Shown here in pieces: positions 26,585-35,821 of a stretch of DNA of 64,000 nt (position 1 is the stretch's first letter; the number at the start of each line of letters is the position of its first letter). A program made the position numbers and the translations under genes. Below the pieces are notes generated by a model, which was given only the letters and a program-made list of their open reading frames with translations, made no database searches and was not told the DNA's origin. Origin of the DNA: Sphingomonas sp. PP-F2F-A104-K0414 (GTDB taxonomy: Bacteria > Pseudomonadota > Alphaproteobacteria > Sphingomonadales > Sphingomonadaceae); assembly GCF_004340945.1 (NCBI RefSeq), contig NZ_SLYD01000001.1, positions 124,001 to 188,000 on the forward strand. The letters are read 5' to 3'.

Positions 26585-27802
26585 TTATTGATCGTGCGGC
26601 AGCGCGCGACGCAGCGTGATCCGCGTCATTTCGGGCGGGCGGCCGAGCCGCAGCGCGAAGCCCGGCCACAAGCCGGTGCCGTTGCTGACGTACAGTGTCA
26701 TGCGGTCGACGTCGTAGCGACCCGAGACGAAGCCGCCATTGGCCAGCGCGAAGATCCGATCGAAGCCGCGGATCATCCCGCCATGCGTGTGCCCCGACAA
26801 TTGCAGCGCGACACCGCGCGCCGCCGCCTGCCGCGCCATCTTCGGCTGGTGATCGAGCAGCACGACGGGGGCGGACTTGGGAGCGCCGGCCAATGCGGCG
26901 CCAAGATCCGGTCCCGCCTGCCCGACCGCGGGCGCGGACAGATCGGTCACGCCGGCGATCACCAGCCGCGCACCGACGCGCGCGAGCAGCATATGCGCGT
27001 TGGGCAGCATGCGGATGCCCATCCCCGTCAGATGCCGCATCCATGCGGCGTAATCGAAGAAATATTCGTGATTGCCGGGGATCGCGTAGACGCCGTCGGG
27101 CGCACGCAGCTCGGCGAGCGGCGCAACGTCCGCACGCCGCATCGCCACCGATCCGTCGATGAAGTCGCCGGTCACCACGATCAGATCGCCCCCCGACGCA
27201 TTCGCCCGGTCGACGACCTTCCGCGCCCACGCCGCCGGAAACAGCCGGCTGATATGCAGATCGGTGAGCTGCAACAGCCGATAGCCATCGAACTGCGGCG
27301 GCAAGTCGCGGATCGCAACCTCGACATCCACCACCGGCGGCACGCGGATCGCGTTGGCGACGCCGATCGCCGCGAGCAAAGCGGCGAGTGCAGCGATCGC
27401 ATAGCGCACACCGTCGGGGACGACCGTGCCGCGCTGGACGATCAGCATCACCAGCGTACCGAGATCGACGAGGATCTGCAGGAGCGCGAGCAACAGGATC
27501 GCCCCGAACGCCCAGTTGAATGCGATGACGATCGCGCGGGGGAATTCGGGTGCGAACACCGATCCTGACGAGAGCCGGCTCCACGAATGATATTGCGAGG
27601 CGAGCAGCAACAGCACCGCGACGCCGAGCTTGACCGGGATCGCCAGCGACAGCGGCCAGAGCCATCGGCCGATCACGTACAGGCACGGCAGCGAGAAGAT
27701 CAGCTGGAAGATCGGATTGGTCCTTTGGCGGCGCGCCCCGTCAACCGAGGACAGCGCGCCTCGATAACGCCGGAGCGCCGCCTTCGCTGCAACTTTCGTC
27801 AT
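26585..27802 (-). CDS. Membrane-anchored metallophosphoesterase
   Basis: A 405-residue protein with several N-terminal membrane helices (PIFQLIFSLPCLYVIGRWL, VKLGVAVLLLLAS, AIVIAFNWAFGAILLLALLQI, YAIAALAALLAAIGVANAI). A YaeI/YkuE-type calcineurin-like phosphoesterase domain follows. Its metal motifs are LQLTDLHIS, GDFIDG, GNHEYF, LDHQP and SGHTHGG. Homologues include UDP-2,3-diacylglucosamine hydrolase-like and lipid-phosphatase enzymes of the membrane. Another start at 27844 would sit 2 bp from the GH130 stop. It may be read from the GH130 operon, but a function in mannan use is not evident. Confidence 0.85.
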   Translation of the reverse strand: MTKVAAKAALRRYRGALSSVDGARRQRTNPIFQLIFSLPCLYVIGRWLWPLSLAIPVKLGVAVLLLLASQYHSWSRLSSGSVFAPEFPRAIVIAFNWAFGAILLLALLQILVDLGTLVMLIVQRGTVVPDGVRYAIAALAALLAAIGVANAIRVPPVVDVEVAIRDLPPQFDGYRLLQLTDLHISRLFPAAWARKVVDRANASGGDLIVVTGDFIDGSVAMRRADVAPLAELRAPDGVYAIPGNHEYFFDYAAWMRHLTGMGIRMLPNAHMLLARVGARLVIAGVTDLSAPAVGQAGPDLGAALAGAPKSAPVVLLDHQPKMARQAAARGVALQLSGHTHGGMIRGFDRIFALANGGFVSGRYDVDRMTLYVSNGTGLWPGFALRLGRPPEMTRITLRRALPHDQ

Positions 27803-27846
27803 GAAGCCGGTTCGCTCGATCCCCCCCGCCAGGGAGAGGATCAAAA

Positions 27847-28740
27847 CTACCGAGAATACACCCCGATCAGCGCACGCCGCAGCATCCGGTCCTCCAGCGA
27901 GAAGTACAGCGCGATCCGGTCGCCCTCGATCACCGTCGACGCGGCGAACGCGATATCGGTTGCCTCGCGGCTGAGCGCCGGCGGCGGCACCAGCATCGGC
28001 TCGATCCCGCGCCCGGTCACGCGCGTGAACGCGGAATCGAAGCTGATCCAGCCGATCCGCCAGCGCGCATCATGCGTCGCGCCGTTATAGAACATCACCG
28101 GGTCCCGGTCGCCGACCTGGATGATAGGCCCGGTCGACAGATGCCAATTGTCCCAGCTGTCCTCGCGAATCCCGAACGGGTCGGGCAGTACCGTCCACGG
28201 GCCCTTCGCGGTCGGTGCGCTGGCCATGCCGATCCGCGACGCCTCGTTCGCGGCATATTCGTAGAACAGCCGCCAATCGCCCGCCGACGTCTGCGCGAGC
28301 GTCGCCTCCTTGATATTGCCCTCCCCCGGTGGCGCCTTGAGCACCAGATCCTCCTTCGCCAGCGCGGTGAGCTCGCGCCCCGCCGCGAGGATCATCGAGC
28401 CCTGCGCACGCGCGGCATCGACGCCGGTATAATAGACCAGATATTCGCGATCGGTGACGAGCACGGTCGGATCCTCGCACCCGCCGAGATCGGCAGGCCC
28501 CGGTCCCGGCACGATCGCCAGCCCCGGATCCATCTGGAAATGCAGCCCGTCCCTGCTCGCCCCGCCGGCGATGATCCCGGTCGGATCATGCGCCCCAAGC
28601 GGATGCGGCACGCCGCGGATCATCACGCGGTACAGCTCGCCTTCCTTCCAGACGAACGGACTCATCAGGTCCATCCCGTCGATCGGCGACGCCGCCGAGA
28701 TCGTCACGGTGTCGAGCTGCTCGACGACATAACTCAGCAT
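27847..28740 (-). CDS. Glycoside hydrolase family 130-like beta-mannoside phosphorylase
   Basis: A 297-residue five-bladed beta-propeller protein. The pattern MSPFVWKEGELYRVMIRG, GCEDPTVLVTDREYLVYYTGVD, EATLAQTSAGDWRLFYEYA, DNWHLSTGPI and VMFYNGATHDARWRIGW follows the GH130/GH43-like fold, with the E-D-P-T motif near the expected catalytic Asp. GH130 enzymes phosphorolyse beta-1,4- or beta-1,2-mannosides to mannose 1-phosphate. There is no signal peptide, so it acts in the cytoplasm. It starts 5 bp after the SDR stop in the same operon, and that operon is divergent from the GH2-GH97 operon. This context strongly supports mannan catabolism. Hydrolase rather than phosphorylase activity cannot be excluded. 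Confidence 0.78.
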   Translation of the reverse strand: MLSYVVEQLDTVTISAASPIDGMDLMSPFVWKEGELYRVMIRGVPHPLGAHDPTGIIAGGASRDGLHFQMDPGLAIVPGPGPADLGGCEDPTVLVTDREYLVYYTGVDAARAQGSMILAAGRELTALAKEDLVLKAPPGEGNIKEATLAQTSAGDWRLFYEYAANEASRIGMASAPTAKGPWTVLPDPFGIREDSWDNWHLSTGPIIQVGDRDPVMFYNGATHDARWRIGWISFDSAFTRVTGRGIEPMLVPPPALSREATDIAFAASTVIEGDRIALYFSLEDRMLRRALIGVYSR

Positions 28741-28744
28741 CGGA

Positions 28745-29512
28745 TCAGGCCCCCTGCGCGACGGTCAGCGACAGCGCACCGTCGATCGTCACGGTCGTGC
28801 CAGTGATATAATCCGCCGCGGGCGACAGCAGGAACACGACCAGCGCGGCGACCTCGTCGGGCCGCCCAGCGCGCTTCCACGGGATCGCCGCTTCCTTCGC
28901 CGCCAGTTCCTCGGGATGATCGAGCGCGGACTGGTTCATCGGCGTCAGGATCATCCCCGGCGCGACGCCGTTGACCGCGATCCCCTTGGGCGCGAGCTCG
29001 AGCGCGAGCGTCGCGGTCAGCTGCGACAGGCCACCCTTGGCCGAATCGTAATCGACCCCGCCGGGCCGCGGCGCGCGCTCGTGGATCGACGAGATGTTGA
29101 CGATCCGCCCCTTCGCCGCCTTCGCCTCCAGCGCGCGCACCATCCGCCGGCAGGTCAGGAACGGCCCGTACAGATCCGATCGGATCACCCGGTCGAATTG
29201 CGCCAACTCCATATCGACCAGATTGACCCCGGTCATGTTGAGCCCCGCCGAATTCACCAGCAAGTCGACCGTGCCGAACGCCTTTTCGGCGGTGGCAAAG
29301 AGCTGTTCGACTGCCGCCTCGTCGCCGACATTGGTCTGCACTGCGATCGCACGGTCGTCTCCTCCGATCGAGGCGCAGACCGCGTTCGCCGCCGCGACAT
29401 CCTTGAAGTAGGTGATGACGACACGCGCACCGGCGTCGCCCAACGCCTTGGCGCAGGCCGCGCCGATACCCGATTCCCCACCCGTGACGATCGCGACCCG
29501 TTGCTCGAACAT
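28745..29512 (-). CDS. SDR oxidoreductase, sugar-dehydrogenase-like
   Basis: A 255-residue classical SDR with TGGESGIG, NSAG, Ser in VNISSIHER, YDSAKGG for Tyr/Lys, and a C-terminal VTIDGALSLT. The SSIHE and YDSAKGG segments resemble glucose 1-dehydrogenase-like SDRs. The start has TGAGGA about 7 bp upstream. It is the first gene of a minus-strand operon with GH130 and probably the phosphoesterase. Its promoter lies in the 197-bp divergent region shared with the GH2 operon, where operator-like palindromes are found. A role in oxidising a mannan-derived sugar is inference. Confidence 0.83.
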   Translation of the reverse strand: MFEQRVAIVTGGESGIGAACAKALGDAGARVVITYFKDVAAANAVCASIGGDDRAIAVQTNVGDEAAVEQLFATAEKAFGTVDLLVNSAGLNMTGVNLVDMELAQFDRVIRSDLYGPFLTCRRMVRALEAKAAKGRIVNISSIHERAPRPGGVDYDSAKGGLSQLTATLALELAPKGIAVNGVAPGMILTPMNQSALDHPEELAAKEAAIPWKRAGRPDEVAALVVFLLSPAADYITGTTVTIDGALSLTVAQGA

Positions 29513-29547
29513 GGCTATTCCTCACGTCTGTTTTCTCATCTCGTCGC

Positions 29548-29583
29548 AAGCGCTTAACCGCGCCGCGGTGCAAATGAATTTGC
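29548..29583. promoter_or_regulatory. Operator-like palindromes in the GH130/GH2 divergent promoter
   Basis: AAGCGCTT (29548-29555, followed by AACC) has the CG-centred form of a LacI-family operator. Fourteen bp further is the inverted repeat GCAAAT-GA-ATTTGC (29570-29583). Both lie between the SDR start (29512) and the GH2 start (29710). Closely similar pairs recur before the GH3 gene and, more weakly, before the GH5 gene. Confidence 0.5.
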
Positions 29584-29709
29584 TGTCAGGCCCACGACAT
29601 GATGCCGCCCTCCGACAATCTGCAATTCAATTTGGCTTTTTCCGACGCCTGTGCTTGATGCGGCGCAGTTCGGCGGGGCGACCAAGATCCCGCTTCTGGG
29701 AGGATAGGA

Positions 29710-32700
29710 ATGCGCAACCGTCTGTTCGCAAGCACGATTTCGACGCTGGCCTTGTGCGGCGCCACGGCGGCGACGTCGCAGACCTATGGCCCCATCAACG
29801 TCGTCGCGCCCGCGGGCGGCGATAGCGTCAGGACCGCGATCGGCGGTGATCGCGCGGCAACAATCGACGCGCAGAGCTGGACGATGTCGACCTGGCTCGA
29901 ACCGAAAGCGATCCCGAACGGTACCGCTCTGGTTGCCGGATTTGGCGACGCCGCGACCGGCGCGCGCCGCTATCTCGCGCTCGATCAGGGTCGCCCGAGC
30001 CTCGTCACCGAAGCCGGCATACTGACCGCCAGCGCGCGCATCACGGCGGGCACATGGCATCATGTCGCCGCGACCTTCGACGGTACGCAGGCGCGGCTGT
30101 TCGTCGACGGGCGGCAGGTGGCGCAGCGTCGCCTGACGGTCTCCCCGGTCGCCCCGGTCGCGACGATCGCCCCGCGGGGGGCCGGTCCGTTCTTCGCGGG
30201 CCGCGTCGCGGGGTTCGCGCTGCAGGTCGGCGCGCTCGATGCCGCAACGGTACGTACGCAGGCGGGCGCGACGCCCGATCCCGCGCTGACGCTCTATCAG
30301 AACGGCAGCCCCGACTGGCCGGTGCAGGTCCGCCAGTCGCTCGGCCAGACCGTCCAGCAGGATGCGTGGACGCGCCCCGTCTCGAAGGCCCCCTTCCCCG
30401 CGCCGGTCGCCAAACCGCTGCCGACCGGCCCAGCGATCGTCGCGGTCCGTCCCGGCGAATGGACCGTCGCGGGCTGGAAACTGGCCGAAGCGCCCAAGGT
30501 GACCGCGCCGGGCACGACGCTCAGCCGCGCCGGGTTCGATGCCTCGCGCTGGTATGTCGCGACGGTGCCGGGCACGGTGCTGACGACCCTGGTCGACCGC
30601 GGCGTCTATGCCGACCCCGCCTACGGTCTCAACAACATGACGATCCCAGAAGGCCTCGCGCGGCAGGATTACTGGTACCGTACCGAATTCGACGCGCCGA
30701 CCGAAACCACGGGCAAGCGTCAAATGCTCACCTTCGACGGCGTCAACTACAGCGCCGAAGTCTGGCTGAACGGTGCGCCGATCGGCACGATGAAGGGTGC
30801 GTTCGTCCGCGGGCGGTTCGACGTCACCGGCAAGCTGCGCCCCGGTCGCAACGCGATCGCGGTCAAGGTATCGCCGCCGCCGCATCCCGGCATTGCGCAC
30901 GAGGAATCGCTGACCGCAGGGGTCGGCGAGAATGGCGGGATGATGATGCTCGACGGCCCGACTTTCGTCGCGACCGAAGGCTGGGACTGGATCCCGAGCA
31001 TCCGCGACCGCAACACCGGCATGTGGCGCGGCGTGACGCTGACCACGAGCGGCGCGGCGACACTCGGCGACGCGCAGGTCGTCACCACCTTACCCAAGGC
31101 GGACAACAGCATCGCGGAGATCGAGATCGGCGTGCCGGTCGCCAATCCCACAGACCGCGCCGTCACCGCGATCGTCCGCGCGGCGTTCGACGGCGTCTCG
31201 GTCGAGAAGCCGGTGACGCTCGCAGCCGGCCAGACGACGACCGTGGTGATGAAGCCAACCGACTTCCCGCAACTGACGGTGCGCAATCCAAAGCTCTGGT
31301 GGCCCAACGGGTATGGCGACCCGGCGCTGCACGACCTCACGCTGACCGCGACCGTCGATGGCGCCACCAACGACACCAGGCGCGTCCGCTTCGGCATTCG
31401 CCAGGTGACCTACGACATCTCGCTGATGGACCAGGACGGCGATCTCGACCGCATCGGCATCGACCTTTCGAAGGCGCGGCAGCGTGGCGAGCGGATCGTC
31501 GACGGCACGCACACCGGCATCCGCAAGGTATCGAATGGCTGGGCCGCGAGTCTCGTCCCCGGCGCCGAGAATTCACCCGCGGTGACCCCGATCAAGGGCC
31601 AGGACGGCCTGTCCCCCTATCTCGTGATCCGCGTCAACGGCGTGAAGATCGCCGCGCGCGGCGGCAATATAGGCATGGACGACTTCATGAAGCGCGTCGA
31701 TCGCGCGCGCCTCGAGCCGTTCTTCCGCCTCCACAAGGACGCGCATCTCAACATCATCCGCAACTGGGTCGGCCAGAACACCGAGGACACTTTCTACGAC
31801 CTCGCCGACGAATACGGCCTGATGATCCTCAACGATTTCTGGGAATCGACGCAGGATTACAATCTCGAGGCGCAGGATCCGGCGTTGTTCATGACCAACG
31901 CGACCGATGTCGTGAAGCGCTATCGCAACCACCCGTCGATCGTTGCCTGGTTCGGCCGCAACGAGGGCGTGCCGCAGCCGATCCTCAACGAGGCGCTGGA
32001 GACGCTGATCGACAAGGAGGATGGCACGCGGCTTTATATGGGCTCGTCCAACCGCGTGAACCTCCAGAACTCCGGTCCGTATAACTGGCGCCCGCCAGTC
32101 GAGTATTTCACCGAACACGCCAAGGGCTTCTCGGTCGAAAGCGGCACGCCGTCGCTGCCGACGCTGGAGGCGTGGCAGCGCGCGATCCCCGCGGCGGACC
32201 AGTGGCCGATCAGCGACATGTGGGCCTATCACGACTGGCACCAGACCGGGAACGGCGCGGTGAAGACGTACATGGACGTGCTCGGGACGCGTTTCGGCGC
32301 GGGCACCAGTCTCGCCGATTTCGAGCGCAAGGCGCAGATGATGCAGTATGAATCGTACCGCGCTATCTTCGAGGGGATGAACGCGCGGTTGTGGACCGAG
32401 CATAGCGGCCGGATGCTGTGGATGACGCAACCCGCCTGGCCGTCCTCGGCGTGGCAGATCTTCTCGTCGGACTATGACACGCAGGCCTCGTTCTACGGGG
32501 TGAAGAAGGCGTCGGAGCCGATCCATGTCCAGATGAACCTGCCCGACTGGAAGGTGGTACTGGTCAACAACCGGCTCGCCGACCTGCGCGGCGTCAAGGT
32601 CACCGCCAAGGTCGTCAGCCTCGACAACCGCACGCTCGCCGATCGCACCGCGACGATCGCCGCGCCGCGCGAGGCGACCACCGATGCCTTCACGCTCGAT

Positions 32701-33123
32701 CTCGCGCCGCTGCTGCAACAGGGCGTCGCGCTGGTCCGGCTCGAAGCCACCGATGCTGCAGGCAAGCGGCTGTCGACCAACTTCTACTGGCAAGCGAAGG
32801 ACGATGCCGCGTTCCAGGCGCTCAACACGCTGGCCACCGTGACGCTCGGCAGCACCGCGACCACCCGGATCGACGGCGCGGAGACCGTCGCGACGGTGAC
32901 GCTGACCAACGCTAGCGCGACGCCGGCGATCGAAACCAAGCTGACAGTGATGAACGCCGACGGCACGCAGGTCCTGCCGGCGTATTTCAGCGACAATTAC
33001 GTCTCGCTGCTCCCCGGCGAGACCCGAAGTATCGAGATCCGCTACCCGACCGCGAAGGCATCGTCGCCCAGCGTCACCCTACGCGGCTGGAACGTCGCCG
33101 CATCGCGCGTGGTGGCACGATGA
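29710..33123 (+). CDS. GH2 family exo-glycosidase (beta-mannosidase / exo-glucosaminidase-like) with LamG domain
   Basis: An 1137-residue exported enzyme. After the signal peptide (MRNRLFASTISTLALCGATA) comes a concanavalin/LamG-type domain (about 30-200; WTMSTWLEPK, ITAGTWHHVAATFDGTQARL, LFVDGRQVA). The GH2 parts follow: sugar-binding jelly roll (about 255-420; YWYRTEF, SAEVWLNGAPIG), Ig-like domain, TIM barrel (about 600-900) with acid/base Glu752 in WFGRNEG and nucleophile Glu810 in FSVESG, and a C-terminal Ig-like domain. The order and WFGRNEG recall CsxA-type exo-beta-glucosaminidases and beta-mannosidases. It would cleave terminal mannose (or GlcN) from oligosaccharides in the periplasm. 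A good RBS (GGGAGGA) precedes ATG 29710. The stop overlaps the GH97 start by 4 bp. Confidence 0.88.
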   Translation: MRNRLFASTISTLALCGATAATSQTYGPINVVAPAGGDSVRTAIGGDRAATIDAQSWTMSTWLEPKAIPNGTALVAGFGDAATGARRYLALDQGRPSLVTEAGILTASARITAGTWHHVAATFDGTQARLFVDGRQVAQRRLTVSPVAPVATIAPRGAGPFFAGRVAGFALQVGALDAATVRTQAGATPDPALTLYQNGSPDWPVQVRQSLGQTVQQDAWTRPVSKAPFPAPVAKPLPTGPAIVAVRPGEWTVAGWKLAEAPKVTAPGTTLSRAGFDASRWYVATVPGTVLTTLVDRGVYADPAYGLNNMTIPEGLARQDYWYRTEFDAPTETTGKRQMLTFDGVNYSAEVWLNGAPIGTMKGAFVRGRFDVTGKLRPGRNAIAVKVSPPPHPGIAHEESLTAGVGENGGMMMLDGPTFVATEGWDWIPSIRDRNTGMWRGVTLTTSGAATLGDAQVVTTLPKADNSIAEIEIGVPVANPTDRAVTAIVRAAFDGVSVEKPVTLAAGQTTTVVMKPTDFPQLTVRNPKLWWPNGYGDPALHDLTLTATVDGATNDTRRVRFGIRQVTYDISLMDQDGDLDRIGIDLSKARQRGERIVDGTHTGIRKVSNGWAASLVPGAENSPAVTPIKGQDGLSPYLVIRVNGVKIAARGGNIGMDDFMKRVDRARLEPFFRLHKDAHLNIIRNWVGQNTEDTFYDLADEYGLMILNDFWESTQDYNLEAQDPALFMTNATDVVKRYRNHPSIVAWFGRNEGVPQPILNEALETLIDKEDGTRLYMGSSNRVNLQNSGPYNWRPPVEYFTEHAKGFSVESGTPSLPTLEAWQRAIPAADQWPISDMWAYHDWHQTGNGAVKTYMDVLGTRFGAGTSLADFERKAQMMQYESYRAIFEGMNARLWTEHSGRMLWMTQPAWPSSAWQIFSSDYDTQASFYGVKKASEPIHVQMNLPDWKVVLVNNRLADLRGVKVTAKVVSLDNRTLADRTATIAAPREATTDAFTLDLAPLLQQGVALVRLEATDAAGKRLSTNFYWQAKDDAAFQALNTLATVTLGSTATTRIDGAETVATVTLTNASATPAIETKLTVMNADGTQVLPAYFSDNYVSLLPGETRSIEIRYPTAKASSPSVTLRGWNVAASRVVAR

Positions 33124-35075
33124 AGGGCCTGATCCTCGCCGCAGCGTTGCTGTCGACTGTCTCGGCCACGGCTTCAGCACAGTCGCTCGCCTCGCCGGAC
33201 GGGCGCATCACCGTGACTTTGGGCACCAACGACCAGGACCAGCCGACCTACCGGCTCGATGTCGCCGGGCAGACGCTCCTGTCCCCGTCGACGCTCGGGC
33301 TCGAGTTCGAACATTATGCCAAGCTCGCGAACGGACTGAAGGTCGCGACCATCGATCGTCGGTCGGGCGCGGATCGCTACACGCTGCCCGCAGGGAAAGT
33401 ATCGCGCGTCGACGAACGCTATAACGAGATCGTCGTCCATTATGCCGAGGCCACCGCAACCGGGCGCAAGCTCGATATCGTCCTGCGCGCCTACGACAGC
33501 GGGATCGCGTTCCGCTACGCTATTCCCCGCCAGCCGACCCTCACCTCAGTGCGAATTGCCAACGAACTGAGCCAGTTCGCCTTCCCCGCCGATTATGCCT
33601 GTCACGGTCTCAATCTCGGCAGCTTCGGCACCAGCCACGAGGGGGAATATGATCCGGTGCGCGCTTCGGCGATCCGCCCGCACAACCTCTACGAACTGCC
33701 ACTGGTCTGCGCGACCGGGAATGGCGGACCGGCGCTAGCCTTCGCCGAGGCGGACGTCACCGACTGGCCCGCAATGTACCTGACCGGCACCGAGACCGGC
33801 GCGCTCGGCGTCGCCGCCAAGCTCGCCCGTCGCCCCGACGATCCCGATATCGCGGTGAAAGCCGAGGTCGGCGCCGGTCTGCGCTCGCCGTGGCGGGTCG
33901 TCATGGTCGGCGCCAACCCCGGTGCGCTGATCGAGAACACATTGCTCACCAGCCTCAACTCCGCGCCAGCCGGCGACTTCTCGTGGGTAAAGCCCGGCAA
34001 GACCGCCTGGGACTGGTGGTCCGGCCCGGTCCTCGCGGGCGTCCCCGATGCCGGTACCAACGACGCCACGATCAAGCGCTTCATCGATTTCGCCGCGCAG
34101 ACCGCGCTGCCGTACATGATGATCGACGATGGCTGGTACGCAAACAGCGGCGACGGCGCGACGCTCCGCCCCGGCGCCGACCCGACCAAGCCAATCGCGG
34201 CGATCGACCTGCCCGGACTGGTCACGTACGGACGCCAGCGCGGCGTCGGCCTGATCGTGTGGATTCACTGGAAGCTGCTCGACCAGGATATGGACCGGAT
34301 CCTCGACCAGGTTGCGGCATGGGGCCTCAAGGGGATCAAGGTCGACTTCATGAACCGCGACGACCAGGTCATGATCGGCTTCTACCACCGTCTCGCCGCG
34401 GCGACCGCTAGGCGTCACCTGCTGCTCGACCTGCACGGCGCGACGCATCCATGGGGCATGACGCGGACCTGGCCGAACTTCATCACCCAGGAGGGTGTGC
34501 TCGGCGCGGAATACAACAAATGGACGCGGCGGATCACCGCGCGGCACAACATCACGCTCGCCTATACGCGGATGCTCGCCGGGCCGATGGACTATACGCC
34601 GGGCGGGTATCGCAACCGCACACCCGCGACGTTCCGCATCACCGCGACCGCGCCCGAGGTCCAGACGACGCGCGCCGCCGGCCTCGCCATGTACGTGGTG
34701 TATGAGAGCCCACTCGGCAGCGTCGCGGACTCGCCCGACGCGTATCGCGGCCAGCCCGGCCTCGATTTCCTCCGCGACGTGCCGGCGACCTGGGACGAGA
34801 CGCGCTTCCTGGCGGGTGACATCGGCGACTATGTCGCGATTGCGCGCCGCAAGGGAAAGCGCTGGTATATCGGCGCCATGACCGATGCCGCGCGCACCGT
34901 GACGCTCCCGCTCGGCTTCCTCGGCACCGGCAGATATGTCGCGCGTCGCTGGACCGATGGCACCGCGCCAACCGACTTGGTAACCGGGCGGACGACCGTA
35001 ACCAAAGCAGACAGCCTGACCCTCGAACTGGCCGCGTCGGGTGGCGCCGCGGTGATCCTGGAGACCGAACGATGA
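33120..35075 (+). CDS. Glycoside hydrolase family 97, probable alpha-galactosidase type
   Basis: A 651-residue exported GH97 enzyme. A signal peptide (MKGLILAAALLSTVSATASA) precedes an N-terminal beta-sandwich (about 25-275), a TIM barrel (YMMIDDGWY, GLIVWIHWKLLD, GIKVDFMNRDD, LLLDLHGATHPWG, ITQEGVLGAEYNKW) and a C-terminal beta domain. Asp409 in KVDFM occupies the position of the nucleophile in retaining GH97 alpha-galactosidases. Inverting SusB-type alpha-glucosidases lack it. Glu458 in TQEG is the likely acid/base. Removing alpha-1,6-galactose from galactomannan would suit the neighbouring mannan enzymes. It overlaps the preceding GH2 and the following esterase by ATGA each. Confidence 0.88.
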   Translation: MKGLILAAALLSTVSATASAQSLASPDGRITVTLGTNDQDQPTYRLDVAGQTLLSPSTLGLEFEHYAKLANGLKVATIDRRSGADRYTLPAGKVSRVDERYNEIVVHYAEATATGRKLDIVLRAYDSGIAFRYAIPRQPTLTSVRIANELSQFAFPADYACHGLNLGSFGTSHEGEYDPVRASAIRPHNLYELPLVCATGNGGPALAFAEADVTDWPAMYLTGTETGALGVAAKLARRPDDPDIAVKAEVGAGLRSPWRVVMVGANPGALIENTLLTSLNSAPAGDFSWVKPGKTAWDWWSGPVLAGVPDAGTNDATIKRFIDFAAQTALPYMMIDDGWYANSGDGATLRPGADPTKPIAAIDLPGLVTYGRQRGVGLIVWIHWKLLDQDMDRILDQVAAWGLKGIKVDFMNRDDQVMIGFYHRLAAATARRHLLLDLHGATHPWGMTRTWPNFITQEGVLGAEYNKWTRRITARHNITLAYTRMLAGPMDYTPGGYRNRTPATFRITATAPEVQTTRAAGLAMYVVYESPLGSVADSPDAYRGQPGLDFLRDVPATWDETRFLAGDIGDYVAIARRKGKRWYIGAMTDAARTVTLPLGFLGTGRYVARRWTDGTAPTDLVTGRTTVTKADSLTLELAASGGAAVILETER

Positions 35076-35821
35076 AGTCCCTGCTCGTTGCCCTCTCGCT
35101 GGTTACCATGGCCACGCCCGCCGTCGCGCAGACCGAAGACGCCAAGGCCAAGGCGGCGCGCGAAGCCGAAGACCGGCTGCACACCGACTGGGCCTGGCTC
35201 GGCCGCTATCAACAGGCCAATGCGGCAGTCCCCGCCAAGGGCGCACAGCCGCGCGTGGTCTTCATCGGCGATTCGATCACGCAAGGCTGGTTCGACATGG
35301 TCCCGGCGTTCTTTGCCGACAACAACCGCTTCGGTCGCGGCATCGGCGGGCAGACCACGCCGCAGATGGTGCTGCGCTTTCGCCAGGACGTGATCGACCT
35401 GAAGCCGGCAGTGGTACAGATCATGGCAGGCACCAACGACATCGCCGGCAATACGGGGCCGATGACGCCCGATCAGTCGAAGGCGAACATCATGACGATG
35501 GCCGAACTCGCGCGCGCGCACGGTATCCGCGTCATCCTCGCCTCGATCCCGCCGGCCGCGAACTTCCCGTGGCGTCCGGGTCTCGAAACCGCCGACAAGA
35601 TCGCCGCGATGAATGCGTGGCTCAAGACCTACGCCGCGCAGACCAACTCGACCTATGCCGATTACTGGACCGCGCTGCATGACGGCAAGGCGTTGCGCGC
35701 GAGTCTGACCTATGACGGCGTCCACCCGAACAAGGCGGGGTACGCGGTGATGGGCCCGGGCGCCGAGGCCGCGATCCGCTCGGCGCTTGCCAAGCCTGCA
35801 CCGAAGGCGATCGCCCGGTGA
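35072..35821 (+). CDS. SGNH/GDSL-family esterase
   Basis: A 249-residue exported SGNH hydrolase. The signal peptide is MKSLLVALSLVTMATPAVAQ. Block I is VVFIGDSITQGW with Ser68, block II has the oxyanion Gly in GIGGQT, block III is GTND, and block V is DGVHPN with Asp215 and His218. Such enzymes remove acetyl groups from polysaccharides or hydrolyse other esters in the periplasm. In this operon a deacetylase for mannan or its oligosaccharides is the simplest role, but the substrate is inferred from context. ATGA overlap with GH97 upstream and GTGA overlap with the next esterase indicate tight coupling. Confidence 0.87.
   Translation: MKSLLVALSLVTMATPAVAQTEDAKAKAAREAEDRLHTDWAWLGRYQQANAAVPAKGAQPRVVFIGDSITQGWFDMVPAFFADNNRFGRGIGGQTTPQMVLRFRQDVIDLKPAVVQIMAGTNDIAGNTGPMTPDQSKANIMTMAELARAHGIRVILASIPPAANFPWRPGLETADKIAAMNAWLKTYAAQTNSTYADYWTALHDGKALRASLTYDGVHPNKAGYAVMGPGAEAAIRSALAKPAPKAIAR

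Noticed and set aside
29521..29709. Sigma-54 or EcfG-type promoter upstream of GH2
   Set aside because: No GGAAC-N16-CGTT and no TGGC-N8-TTGC match could be found.
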